NCBI GenBank assembly: GCA_045657625.1
Contig: JAZOTM010000029.1
Coordinates: forward strand, 1 to 64,000
Direction of reading: 5' to 3'
DNA length: 64,000 nucleotides
Source of the DNA: JAZOTM01 sp045657625
Lineage (GTDB): Bacteria; Bacillota; Clostridia; Lachnospirales; Lachnospiraceae
Shown in pieces: positions 36,004 through 44,547 of this stretch. Under the pieces are notes generated by a model. That model was not told the DNA's origin. It worked only from the letters and a program-made list of their open reading frames with translations, and ran no database searches. The position numbers were made by a program, and so were the translations under genes. Within the stretch, counting starts at the first letter, position 1. The number at the start of each line of letters is the position of its first letter.

Positions 36004-36794
36004 AGGTTGTAGACATTAAGAAAACCTTCAATCCCGGTACCATTAATGAAAAAGTAGCATTAAATGGGGTTAGCTTTACATTACATGATGGAGATTTCTG
36101 TACGGTTATTGGAGGTAACGGTGCAGGAAAATCCACTATAATGAATGCGATTGCAGGGGTTTGGCCGGTGGATTCCGGTGCCATTTATATCGATGGAAAA
36201 GATGTTTCCGGTTTATGTGAACATGAAAGAGCGCCACATCTAGGACGCGTATTTCAAGATCCTATGACGGGAACTGTTGCGGATATGCAGATCGTTGAAA
36301 ATATGGCATTGGCGGCTAGACGCGGAAAACATAGAAGCTTTTTAAAATGGGGTGTAACTGCCGCAGAGCAGAAACATTACAGAGAATTGTTGGCTAGTTT
36401 GGATTTGGGATTGGAAGATCGTTTGACTGCAAAGGTTGGTCTTTTATCCGGAGGACAGCGACAGGCGTTAACGCTATTGATGGCTACCATGGAAAAACCA
36501 AAACTTTTGTTGTTGGATGAACATACAGCAGCCTTAGACCCAAAGACAGCGGCAAAGGTTCTTGCAGCCACAGATCGAATTGTAGAGCAAAATCATTTAA
36601 CGACTATGATGGTTACACATAATATGAGGGATGCAATTGCCCATGGAAATCGTTTGATTATGATGAACGAAGGAAAAATTGTGGTAGATGTATCCGGAGA
36701 AGAAAAGAAAAATTTAAAGGTTGAGGATTTGTTACATAAATTTGAGGCAGTGGCCGGAGAAGACGCAGTCAGTGACCGTATGGTTTTATCTTAA
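35997..36794 (+). CDS. ABC transporter ATPase, TrpZ type
   Basis: 265 residues. Walker A GGNGAGKST near 39-47, signature LSGGQRQ near 150, Walker B LLLLDEHTAALD near 168, and switch His in VTHN near 206. The Asp-Glu-His variant at Walker B (DEH rather than DEP) is typical of this subfamily. Completes the importer; the transcript ends at the strong terminator downstream. Confidence 0.9.
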   Translation: MLEVVDIKKTFNPGTINEKVALNGVSFTLHDGDFCTVIGGNGAGKSTIMNAIAGVWPVDSGAIYIDGKDVSGLCEHERAPHLGRVFQDPMTGTVADMQIVENMALAARRGKHRSFLKWGVTAAEQKHYRELLASLDLGLEDRLTAKVGLLSGGQRQALTLLMATMEKPKLLLLDEHTAALDPKTAAKVLAATDRIVEQNHLTTMMVTHNMRDAIAHGNRLIMMNEGKIVVDVSGEEKKNLKVEDLLHKFEAVAGEDAVSDRMVLS

Positions 36795-36824
36795 AGGGCT
36801 CGTGAACAAATCTGATAAAAAATG

Positions 36825-36877
36825 AAAAGGCGAAAGTTTCTCATTCGAGAGCTTTCGCCTTTTAAATATTTTTTTCT
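36825..36877. terminator. Bidirectional terminator
   Basis: AAAAGGCGAAAG-t-TTCTC and GAGA-GCTTTCGCCTTTT form a long stem, with T-rich sequence at 36864-36875 on the plus strand. It sits between the convergent ABC operon and the small minus-strand gene. Confidence 0.85.
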
Positions 36878-36890
36878 GACATATAATCTC

Positions 36891-37262
36891 CTATCCACGA
36901 GAATCAAATTTTTGCCCTTCCGGTTCTCTTTCCCCAACTATAATACCGGCTGATGTATAATCCGGTGTGTGTGCATTTAACATAACTCTCTGATTCTCCC
37001 CGTAGTCAGAAGGAAGTCTTCTGGGAATGTACTGTTCCTGCAGTAAAACTTCTTGTTCTTCAGTCTCTTCTTCCATAACCCGCCGTCGGCGCCGTTTCTC
37101 TAATTCCTCTTGTTCATTTTGAATAAGATTCCAAAAGAGTCCGGAACCTGTGCCTGTGTCTATCACAGGTGTAGATTCTACTCGCCGTCGTCCTTCCGTT
37201 GGCTCATAGATAAAGGTGGTCGTACCGGGTGGCCCTGTCACCCTTGTCATTTTCTCTATCAT
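36891..37262 (-). CDS. Hypothetical charged protein
   Basis: 123 residues, preceded on the minus strand by AAGGAG with good spacing, so probably real. No signal peptide or membrane helix. A basic run RRRRR near 58-62 is followed by a strongly acidic Glu-rich stretch (MEEETEEQE). The C-terminal third (SDYGENQRVM, SAGIIVGE) is more ordered in composition. I do not recognise the family. It lies between a terminator and a c-di-GMP gene, transcribed alone. Confidence 0.6.
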   Translation of the reverse strand: MIEKMTRVTGPPGTTTFIYEPTEGRRRVESTPVIDTGTGSGLFWNLIQNEQEELEKRRRRRVMEEETEEQEVLLQEQYIPRRLPSDYGENQRVMLNAHTPDYTSAGIIVGEREPEGQKFDSRG

Positions 37263-37402
37263 GATGACGTTTCTCCTTTCTTGATGGTCTTCATCTTCTT
37301 TCCCTATATATCGGAGAAATTTGTATAAAATAAAGACTTTTTCTTTTATTTTTTATCATTTAAGGAGAAACGTCAATAGTAAACTGAAAATTAGTTGAAT
37401 TT

Positions 37403-39106
37403 TTATACTTCTGCGTTCAATTTATAGGTACGCTTTTTGGTAAGTCGAAGCTCGTATTCGTCCTTGGGGAGCGGTTTATCGAATAGATATCCTTGAGCCA
37501 TATTACAACGAATACTCTTTAAGAAATCTACCTGTGCTTGGGTTTCTACTCCCTCGGCAATGACTTCCATGCCCAGTTCTTTTACCATATTTACAATGTT
37601 TTTAATGACGATACGATCCGGAAGATTTTCGTTTTCAATATTGTAAACAAAGGCGCGGTCCAACTTAATGGTATCTACATGCAAATCCTTTAATAAGTTT
37701 AAGGAAGAATATCCGGTTCCGAAATCATCAATGGAGATAGAGAGTCCGTTTTCTTTCATACGTAAAATAAAATCGTCCATTGCAGGAATATCTTTGTTGG
37801 AACGGGTTTCGGTAAGTTCAATTTCCAAATAAGCAGGATTTACATCGTATTGTTGAATGAGACTTAAAATACGATCTCCAAAATTGGGTTCCATTAAGTG
37901 GTTTTTGGAGAAATTCGTGGAAACTTTAACCGGCTGAATTCCTTGGGACTCCCATTCTTTTAAATCCTTGCATACCTGTTCAAAAACATAGTAATCCAGT
38001 TCGCATACATTTCCACTTTTTTCCAAGGCAGGGACAAAAGCCATAGGAGGAATCAATTCGCCGTTTCGCATCCAGCGGACAAGTGCCTCGCTGCCACATA
38101 ACTCATGAGAGTTTAGTAATACTTTTGGCTGATAGTAAACAAGAAATTCTTTGTTCGCTATTGCTTCGGGGAACATCGAGCCTACTTGCTTGGCTTGAAT
38201 TTCCTGCTCAATCATATAGTCTTCAAACCAGACAATATCTGCATTTCCTTCCATGCGGCTTTGGGCAAAGGCACTGGTGGTTTTGCTCATAATATCTGCC
38301 ATTTGATCGCCTTCGCGTGCGGCATAAATTCCCATACGCAGTTCCAAAGATACCGGAGGTGTAGGATTTGCAGTATGCATATCAAAGGTTAAAATCGTGT
38401 TCCGTTTTAAGAAAATATCCAAGCGTTCTTTTCGTATTAAAAGAATAAAGTTGTCTCCGCCAAGGCGGGCGCAGGCTTCGTCGTTTTGCAAGGTATTACT
38501 CAAACGTTGATGTAATTTCTTTAAAAGATAATCACCGTTGGAGGGGCCTACATTTTGATTGATGTATTTGAAATTTTTGATATTTAAAAATACACCGTAA
38601 TATTTAGAAATTTGTCCTTTTTCAATGAAAGATTTTCCTATGCGCATTAGCCCATTTAAATTCAGTCCCAAAGTAAGAGGGTCTGTAATTTGTGCCCGTT
38701 CCAAGAGAACAGCTGCGCGGGATTGGCTTAGTAGCAAAAATGAAAAATGGGTGATAGCATCTACCAAAAATAATTCTTCTTCTGTGAAGGTATGGCCTTT
38801 GACGGGGTAAGTCATAAAGGAAAAGGTGGTTCCGGTTTGATCACGGTTCATTTTAACATGGGGAACATCACCGGCACCTAATGGGTTGTCATAGAGTACT
38901 TTGATACCGTTTTCCGCAATTTGACCTAAAATAGATTGGCCACCCATTAATTGAAAACAAATACGTCCAATATTCTGATCCGGGGCAACAGAAGGCAATA
39001 CTTCCTGAATCTGTCGGAAGCAATCATCAAATTTAGCCGTCTGCGTTCCTTGGGTTAATTGCTCAAAAAAATGAGAAATGGAAGAATAGTTTTGTTTTTC
39101 GCCCAT
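37403..39106 (-). CDS. GGDEF-EAL protein with degenerate GGDEF (c-di-GMP phosphodiesterase)
   Basis: 567 residues from the ATG at 39106, which follows AGGAAAGG; an upstream ATG at 39139 is less good. Residues 1-150 form an uncharacterised, GAF-like N-terminus. The GGDEF motif is degenerate (LGGDNF near 237), so cyclase activity is unlikely. The EAL domain is complete: SEALVRW, LEIELTETRS, DDFGTGYSSL, KLDRAF and AEGVET. It should cleave c-di-GMP in the cytoplasm, opposing the cyclases at 17260 and 43114. Confidence 0.88.
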   Translation of the reverse strand: MGEKQNYSSISHFFEQLTQGTQTAKFDDCFRQIQEVLPSVAPDQNIGRICFQLMGGQSILGQIAENGIKVLYDNPLGAGDVPHVKMNRDQTGTTFSFMTYPVKGHTFTEEELFLVDAITHFSFLLLSQSRAAVLLERAQITDPLTLGLNLNGLMRIGKSFIEKGQISKYYGVFLNIKNFKYINQNVGPSNGDYLLKKLHQRLSNTLQNDEACARLGGDNFILLIRKERLDIFLKRNTILTFDMHTANPTPPVSLELRMGIYAAREGDQMADIMSKTTSAFAQSRMEGNADIVWFEDYMIEQEIQAKQVGSMFPEAIANKEFLVYYQPKVLLNSHELCGSEALVRWMRNGELIPPMAFVPALEKSGNVCELDYYVFEQVCKDLKEWESQGIQPVKVSTNFSKNHLMEPNFGDRILSLIQQYDVNPAYLEIELTETRSNKDIPAMDDFILRMKENGLSISIDDFGTGYSSLNLLKDLHVDTIKLDRAFVYNIENENLPDRIVIKNIVNMVKELGMEVIAEGVETQAQVDFLKSIRCNMAQGYLFDKPLPKDEYELRLTKKRTYKLNAEV

Positions 39107-39205
39107 AGCGTTCCATCCTTTCCTGTGGCATATTCCCACTAATCACATTTTATCGCAGAACATATAGGGATAATATAAAAAAAAAATGAAAGATAATAAA
39201 AAAAC

Positions 39206-39233
39206 TTGACTTTTTTGAAGAATTATGTAAAAT
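39206..39233 (+). promoter_or_regulatory. Promoter of the glutathione peroxidase gene
   Basis: TTGACT at 39206-39211, 16-base spacer, TAAAAT at 39228-39233; the gene starts 67 bases further. Confidence 0.65.
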
Positions 39234-39300
39234 TAAATTGTGCACAATCAAAGAACAAAAAATAAATCGAAACACATAAATTAAAAATAGGAGGTAACAT

Positions 39301-39843
39301 ATGAGCTTTTATGATTATTCGGTTAAGAATCCACAGGGTGAAGACGTAGCTATGAAGGATTTTGAGGGAAAAGTTGTTTTGGTAGTAAATACAGCTACCG
39401 GATGCGGATTCACACCTCAGTACAAGGAACTGGAAGAAATGTATGAGAAGTATCATGACAAGGGTCTTGAAATTTTAGATATTCCTTGCAATCAGTTTGC
39501 GGGCCAGACTCCCGAAACAGACGAGGAGATTCATGAATTCTGCACCTTAAAATACAATACACAGTTCCCACAGATGACAAAATCTGATGTAAACGGAGAA
39601 GGAGAGCTTCCTCTTTATACCTTTTTGAAACAGCAGAAGGGATTTGAAGGATTTGGAAAAGGCCCGAAGGCTTTGGCTATGAATGTAATGTTAAAGAAGT
39701 TAGACAAGAACTATAAAACAAATCCGGACATCAAATGGAACTTTACAAAGTTCGTAGTGGATCGAAGTGGAAATGTAGTTGCCCGTTTTGAGCCTACAGA
39801 GGATATGAAAGAATTAGAAGAGACAGTTGCATCTTTACTGTAA
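39301..39843 (+). CDS. Glutathione peroxidase family protein (thiol peroxidase)
   Basis: 180 residues. The catalytic triad/tetrad is present: Cys35 (ATGCGFTPQY), Gln65 (CNQFAGQ) and Trp in KWNFTKF near 136. Cys rather than selenocysteine, and no TGA codon at that position. Bacterial members usually use thioredoxin as reductant and detoxify peroxides. ATAGGAGG precedes the ATG. Single gene with its own promoter and terminator; useful to an anaerobe under oxygen exposure. Confidence 0.9.
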   Translation: MSFYDYSVKNPQGEDVAMKDFEGKVVLVVNTATGCGFTPQYKELEEMYEKYHDKGLEILDIPCNQFAGQTPETDEEIHEFCTLKYNTQFPQMTKSDVNGEGELPLYTFLKQQKGFEGFGKGPKALAMNVMLKKLDKNYKTNPDIKWNFTKFVVDRSGNVVARFEPTEDMKELEETVASLL

Positions 39844-39845
39844 TA

Positions 39846-39877
39846 AAAAACCTGCAGAGAATATCTGCAGGTTTTTT
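39846..39877 (+). terminator. Terminator of the peroxidase gene
   Basis: AAACCTGCAGA, loop GAATA, TCTGCAGGTTTTTT. Confidence 0.92.
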
Positions 39878-39928
39878 GCTAGAGAAATGTATTGTAACAA
39901 TATATAGAGGATAAATATCTTTTGAATT

Positions 39929-40393
39929 TTACAATTTGGTGTAGGTAACCGTTTCGTTACCGGAAGCATCGGTTGTTATTTTTTGCAAATAAGCTTCCCC
40001 ATTTCTATATACAATCGATGTTTCGGTGGTTTCGGAAGAACTGCTGTCATCACTGGAAGAACCACTACCACCGGCACTCTCAGAAGAGGATACTTCACCG
40101 GATGCTGTCGGTTCTGTATTAAAATTTTCAATGGCGATGGTGATGCCACCGGCTTTTGAAATATTGCTGACACCCGCTTCACTTTTTTCACTGGATAGCG
40201 CTAAACTGCGTAAATAATTATAGTTTTCACAAGGTGCAGGGTTCTGCATCTCAGCTATAGTGGAAACATAGGAGTCTGTATCTATATTTTTGCTTTTGAC
40301 TTCTTCTGTTCCGGTTGTTGTTTTGTCGGCTCGATTGCCTTGAAATAAACGAGTAATGATGATATTTGGAATATCTGAGATTTTTAAGGACAT
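39929..40393 (-). CDS. Hypothetical Ser-rich protein
   Basis: 154 residues with a very strong AAGGAGGGGG upstream. No signal peptide. The N-terminal 45 residues (ISDIPNIIITRLFQG) may be ordered; residues about 95-125 are a low-complexity Ser/Glu/Gly linker; the end (YRNGEAYLQKITTDASGNETV) looks like a short beta motif. The family is not recognised. The composition resembles small flagellar or cell-surface associated proteins of this group, but that is only an impression. Confidence 0.6.
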   Translation of the reverse strand: MSLKISDIPNIIITRLFQGNRADKTTTGTEEVKSKNIDTDSYVSTIAEMQNPAPCENYNYLRSLALSSEKSEAGVSNISKAGGITIAIENFNTEPTASGEVSSSESAGGSGSSSDDSSSSETTETSIVYRNGEAYLQKITTDASGNETVTYTKL

Positions 40394-40506
40394 AAACCCC
40401 CTCCTTTTTCGAAACTCCGAATATGGAATTGCTTCCGTGCATTACTAATTATAACTGTTTTTGCATAGGAAATAATGTAGAAGAAATGATATTTTTCTAA
40501 AAAAAG

Positions 40507-40537
40507 ACAAAAAAATAAGGCCCAAACAATTGGGCCT
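40507..40537 (-). terminator. Terminator of the HPr-like gene
   Basis: AGGCCCAA and TTGGGCCT around an ACAA loop; read on the minus strand it is followed by TTATTTTTTTG. Confidence 0.85.
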
Positions 40538-40548
40538 GTTAGATTGTG

Positions 40549-40794
40549 TTATGCGACGATCAAATGATGTGCGTTATAGGATTGAACAAGATCCTGAACT
40601 TTGTTTTCGTCGCCGATTAAGGATACGTGAACCGGTTGCAACAGATTTAAGGTAAATAAACCAAGAAGGGATTTTCCATCTACGTATTTCTGTCCGCTGC
40701 GAATGTCAATCTGACACTGGGAATCACGATTCATGTGAATGAATTCCTTTAAGTTTTTTTCATTTTCAAGATTTACTTTGATGTTTTTTTCCAT
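40549..40794 (-). CDS. HPr-like/Crh-like protein lacking the phospho-His site
   Basis: 81 residues, close to HPr length. The middle (YVDGKSLLGLFTLNLLQPVHVSLIG) matches the HPr segment around regulatory Ser46, with the serine kept near residue 42. The usual GLHARPA region with His15 is replaced by ENEKNLKEF, so it cannot carry phosphate for the PTS in the normal way. This recalls Crh, the Bacillus HPr homologue that keeps only the Ser site and works in catabolite repression. Function here is inferred. Confidence 0.7.
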   Translation of the reverse strand: MEKNIKVNLENEKNLKEFIHMNRDSQCQIDIRSGQKYVDGKSLLGLFTLNLLQPVHVSLIGDENKVQDLVQSYNAHHLIVA

Positions 40795-40965
40795 CTTACT
40801 TATACGCTCCCTCTGTAGACCCTCTGTTTCTTTGCCTACAAGAGTAGAGTATAAATCGAAAAAATACGGAAGTCAAACGATTTGAAGAAAGATAATAAAA
40901 AGTTTATAATTTCAACCATTTAACTGCCAAATGTGCTATTCTTTAAGGTGAAAAGAGGGTATTGT

Positions 40966-41079
40966 ATGAAAAAAATAGACAAAAGAATTTTGGAAATGGC
41001 AAAGGTATATAAAATGTCCTTCTGGTCTAAGGTACGGTATATTTATTTGCCGGCGTTATGGGGGAAAGAAGAAAAATGA
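40966..41079 (+). CDS. 37-residue EAA-loop mini-protein (ABC permease fragment)
   Basis: An intact ORF of 37 codons after AAGAGGG. Residues 9-31 (LEMAKVYKMSFWSKVRYIYL, then PAL) look like the EAA cytoplasmic coupling loop of SsuC/TauC/ThiX-type ABC permeases, but no membrane helices are encoded. Its TGA overlaps the ATG of the ATPase gene (ATGA at 41076-41079). It may be the relic of a lost permease or a retained coupling peptide; the ATGA junction and clean reading frame favour selection. Confidence 0.5.
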   Translation: MKKIDKRILEMAKVYKMSFWSKVRYIYLPALWGKEEK

Positions 41080-41657
41080 CAATTTGTGTAGAAGATGTTT
41101 GCAAGGCTTATAATGGGAGAAAAGTGTTAGATCATTTTTCCATCGATTTGGAGGAAGGAAAAATTTATGCACTGGAAGGCCCAGAGGGAAGTGGAAAAAC
41201 CACACTTATTCGGATTTTGTTGGGGCTAGAAGAACCGGATGCCGGTAGAATTCGTTTTATGGGAGATTATAAGTATAGTTCCCTGGGGTACGGTGTGGTA
41301 TTTCAAGAGAATCGTTTATTAGAGGCGTGTAGTGCTGCAGAAAATGTGGCAATGGTTCATAAAAATACAACGATAAAAAGTGCTATTCATTTTTTGAGCC
41401 CGTTTCTCTCCGAAGACCGTGCAAAATTGCCGGTGCAACAATTGAATGAGGCGGAAAAAAGAATGGTTTCTATTGTGAGAGCCTTTTCTGTTCCTTCAGA
41501 TTTGATTTTTATGGATGAACCTTTTTCTGCTTTTACGGAGGAAGAGAGGAATCGAGTAGTGGCGTATATGGAGAAAAAAATAAACAAAAGACCACTGTTG
41601 ATTGTTACGAGAGATGCATCAGGACTCAACTTTGCCAGAAAAGTTAGGATTGGTTAG
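41076..41657 (+). CDS. Degenerate ABC ATPase domain protein
   Basis: 193 residues from ATG 41076. Walker A is good (GPEGSGKTT near 35-43), Walker B is good (LIFMDEPF near 147), but the signature is LNEAEKR instead of LSGGQ and the switch region reads VTRDAS rather than THD, so ATP hydrolysis may be impaired. Short for the family (usually 230-260). Similar in outline to SsuB/TauB-type subunits. No full permease or binding protein adjoins it, only the 37-residue ORF upstream. Confidence 0.7.
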   Translation: MTICVEDVCKAYNGRKVLDHFSIDLEEGKIYALEGPEGSGKTTLIRILLGLEEPDAGRIRFMGDYKYSSLGYGVVFQENRLLEACSAAENVAMVHKNTTIKSAIHFLSPFLSEDRAKLPVQQLNEAEKRMVSIVRAFSVPSDLIFMDEPFSAFTEEERNRVVAYMEKKINKRPLLIVTRDASGLNFARKVRIG

Positions 41658-41671
41658 AAACAAAAAGATTA

Positions 41672-41702
41672 AAAAAAGGAAGCGAAAGCTTCCCTTTTTG
41701 TA
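41672..41702. terminator. Bidirectional terminator between ABC ATPase and proA
   Basis: AAAGGAAGC, loop GAAA, GCTTCC-c-TTTTT; A-rich on the left gives a T-run for the minus-strand proA transcript. Confidence 0.88.
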
Positions 41703-42983
41703 TTAGTCTAAGTCTTTAAAATGAAATTGCTTCTTTCCGGAAGCGTAATCGCCAACAATATTTCCATGACCAAAGAGTTTGTATTTGTAGGTTACCAAAC
41801 CTTCTAATCCAACAGGACCTCTGGCGTGAAGCTTGCTGGTACTGATACCTACTTCGGCTCCAAATCCATAACGGAATCCATCGGCAAAACGTGTGGAACA
41901 GTTTTGGTAAACACCGGCAGAGTCTACCATTTGCATAAAGTAGTCTGCAGTAGCTTGATCTTCGGTAAGGATACAATCCGTATGGTGAGAACCATAGGTG
42001 TTAATGTGGGTAACGGCTTCTTTGACGTCGTCTACAAGTTTTAAAGAAACTGTTAAACTCAAGTATTCTTGGTGGAAATCATTTTCTGCCATGATTTCAC
42101 ATGGAATAATTTGGGATACTTCTGCAGTACCGCGAAGTTTGATGCCGGCTTCCCAAAAAGCATTGGCAAGATCCAATAAAAATACCTGTGAAATACTGCG
42201 TTGTACCAAAATGGTTTCTACCGCATTACATGCAGCGGTATATTGCGTTTTTGCATCTAATAAAATAGGAATTGCTTTTTCTAAATCTGCTTTTTCATCT
42301 ACGTAAATATGACAAACACCATCGGCGTGGCCCATTACCGGAATCTTGGTATGTTCCATAATATATTGCACAAAGGAATTGGATCCACGAGGAATCAGTA
42401 AGTCTACATAGCCTTCGCAAGAAAGTAATTCGTCAATTTCGTTGTGCTGTTCTACCTGAAGTAAACAATCCGTTGGTAATCCGGCAGAAATAACGGCTTT
42501 ATGAATGATTTCAAACAAAATCTTATTGGTATATTTTGTCTCTTTACCACCTTTTAAAATGGCGCAGTTGCCGCTTTTGATACAAAGGGATGCAATCTGA
42601 ACCAAGGCATCCGGGCGAGCTTCGAAAATAACCCCAATGACACCGATGGGACAAGTGATACGATATAAAGTCAAATCCTTGTCTAATTCTCTGGAAAGTA
42701 ATTTTTTTCCAAGAGGATCCGGCAGTGTGCTTAATTGCTCTAACCCTTTTGTGACATCTTCTAATTTATGTTCATCAAACCGTAAGCGCTTCATAATAGA
42801 GTCATCTAATCTATTGGCGATGGCTTCAGTTAAATCCTTTTGATTTTCTGCAAAAATCTGTTCTTTTTTTTCTTCCAAAGCTTTTGCAATGGCCAAGAGG
42901 GCATTATTGCGCATTTCATTGGAAGAGGCGGCAAGAACAGGTGATGCGGCCTTTAATTTTTTTGCTTCTTCCTGTACGTTCAT
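41703..42983 (-). CDS. proA: Gamma-glutamyl phosphate reductase
   Basis: 426 residues, full length. Catalytic Cys near residue 252 in YTAACNAVETILVQ; NADP-binding and family motifs VIFEARPDALVQIA, LLIPRGSNSFV and GPVGLEGL are present. It converts gamma-glutamyl phosphate to glutamate semialdehyde in proline synthesis. TAGGAGG precedes the start on the minus strand. proB is not adjacent, so the pathway genes are split here. Confidence 0.95.
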   Translation of the reverse strand: MNVQEEAKKLKAASPVLAASSNEMRNNALLAIAKALEEKKEQIFAENQKDLTEAIANRLDDSIMKRLRFDEHKLEDVTKGLEQLSTLPDPLGKKLLSRELDKDLTLYRITCPIGVIGVIFEARPDALVQIASLCIKSGNCAILKGGKETKYTNKILFEIIHKAVISAGLPTDCLLQVEQHNEIDELLSCEGYVDLLIPRGSNSFVQYIMEHTKIPVMGHADGVCHIYVDEKADLEKAIPILLDAKTQYTAACNAVETILVQRSISQVFLLDLANAFWEAGIKLRGTAEVSQIIPCEIMAENDFHQEYLSLTVSLKLVDDVKEAVTHINTYGSHHTDCILTEDQATADYFMQMVDSAGVYQNCSTRFADGFRYGFGAEVGISTSKLHARGPVGLEGLVTYKYKLFGHGNIVGDYASGKKQFHFKDLD

Positions 42984-43113
42984 AAAAAACCTCCTATTTT
43001 CAAATATTTTATGATAAAAACAGAATTTCTACAATCATTTTTCGAAAAGATATCATATAATAATGATACAAGTATATTTCGAACTAGAAATTACTTGGAA
43101 GGAGAACGGGCTA

Positions 43114-44292
43114 TTGAAAAATTTAATTTATTATGGATATACAAAAGAATCCTATCAATCCTGTCAGGATCAGATTCGGGAAAACAATGGACACATTGCG
43201 GTACAAGTGGTGATTCTTACCTTTATAACCAGTATGATTATGGTGTTATTATCCTTTGTGTCGCGTTTCTATTTGACACGGTTTCAACAATTGTATATTG
43301 CCTATGCAGTGTCATCAGGTGTTTTGTGTACGGTGGCGCTTGCAAAAAATGAATTATTTTATCGATATTCCAAGGTGTTTGTTTATTTGATTATGTTTTT
43401 GTTGAGTAGTTTTGGAATTGCCATTGCAGTCGAAGAAAGTCCGGATCGCACGACTTTGTATGCAGCAATTATTGTACTGCAGGCAACTCTTTTTACGGAT
43501 AATATGGTTACCATGGGCGGCTTCTATGCGTTGTCCCTTCTGGTGTATTTGAATATTACCGGGATTGATAAGCCGGCAGAGACCTATATTCCCGATGCAT
43601 TTGTTGCAATTTTGTTTACGGCATTAGCTGTGTTTATTCATTATTATGCGCAAAAGAATCGTATCAAGGGGCAATTGGATTATTTGGGAACCCAGGTTTT
43701 GATTCGAAATTATCAGGCGACGCAAAGTGAATTGGAAATTCGTTCGAATTTTGACGGTTTAACAGGACTGTACAATCGAGGGGCCTTTGTAAATGAGGTG
43801 GAGCATGTTTTGAAAAAACAAGATGGAACATACAAAGCCTTGGTTATTATGGATATTGATAAATTTAAAGGAATAAATGATACATATGGACATCAAGTAG
43901 GAGATGAGGCATTGATTACATTTTGCGACGTGGCTCTAGCGACGTTTCATGTAAGAAGAAATGCTGTTTCATGTAAAAGAGAAGGTCTTGGATCCTATAT
44001 ACCAAAAGAAAATTTGGCGGGACGACTTGGCGGCGATGAATTTATTTTCTTTATTGCAAGCAATCCCATGGAAGAATCCTTTGATCAAGGCAGTTTGATG
44101 GAAATGTTACGGTTGTTACTGGTGAAATTGAATCGTACACAGGTGGGACCGATTGATAGCTTGAAAGTATCCGTAGGCGTGCGAGAAATTAAAGATGGGG
44201 AAATGGATTTTGATGAATTGTACAAACAAGCAGATGAAGCATTGTATCAGTCCAAGAACCAAGGAAAGAACCAGATTACAATCTATAAATAA
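43114..44292 (+). CDS. Membrane-anchored diguanylate cyclase
   Basis: About 392 residues from a TTG start with AAGGAG nine bases upstream; an ATG at 43063 lies inside a promoter-like TATAAT region and has no ribosome-binding site. Five or six hydrophobic segments occupy residues about 30-195. The GGDEF domain has DFDGLTGLYNRGAF-like start, DIDKFKGINDTYGHQVGD and an intact GGDEF (RLGGDEFIFF). The protein probably makes c-di-GMP in response to a membrane signal. Confidence 0.85.
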   Translation: MKNLIYYGYTKESYQSCQDQIRENNGHIAVQVVILTFITSMIMVLLSFVSRFYLTRFQQLYIAYAVSSGVLCTVALAKNELFYRYSKVFVYLIMFLLSSFGIAIAVEESPDRTTLYAAIIVLQATLFTDNMVTMGGFYALSLLVYLNITGIDKPAETYIPDAFVAILFTALAVFIHYYAQKNRIKGQLDYLGTQVLIRNYQATQSELEIRSNFDGLTGLYNRGAFVNEVEHVLKKQDGTYKALVIMDIDKFKGINDTYGHQVGDEALITFCDVALATFHVRRNAVSCKREGLGSYIPKENLAGRLGGDEFIFFIASNPMEESFDQGSLMEMLRLLLVKLNRTQVGPIDSLKVSVGVREIKDGEMDFDELYKQADEALYQSKNQGKNQITIYK

Positions 44293-44376
44293 ACTGACAA
44301 AATATTCACAATTTGTTATTTTGTACAAAAACAGATGCATAAAAACTGTAAATAACGTAGAAATGCATATAATTGA

Positions 44377-44405
44377 TTGACAATTATGAGCCTGGCTGAT
44401 ATAGT
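44377..44405 (+). promoter_or_regulatory. Strong promoter of the candidate ncRNA
   Basis: TTGACA at 44377-44382, a 17-base spacer and TATAGT at 44400-44405: one of the best sigma-A promoters in the window, yet no credible protein gene begins within the 165 bases that follow. Confidence 0.8.
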
Positions 44406-44421
44406 AAAGATACAAAGAAAC

Positions 44422-44537
44422 ACGTAGACAGAAGTGAAGGAGTAGAGGACATGGCGTGTGCTTCATGAAATCGAAATCGGATTTTACGTGTGGACGGAGT
44501 AGAGAAGGTGGCGCGTGCTTCACTGGATCGAAATCGG
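44422..44537 (+). repeat. Imperfect tandem repeat within the candidate ncRNA
   Basis: Unit 1 at 44422-44480 and unit 2 at 44486-44537 share GGAGTAGAG, GGCG-GTGCTTCA and ATCGAAATCGG in the same order, differing by a few substitutions and a short deletion. Conservation is in blocks, as expected for repeated RNA binding elements or a duplicated short ORF. Confidence 0.75.
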
Positions 44538-44547
44538 GATGAAGAAA

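Noticed and set aside
40966..41079. Frameshifted full-length permease gene
   Set aside because: No permease-like helices are encoded upstream or downstream in any frame; the ORF is intact and coupled to the ATPase gene.
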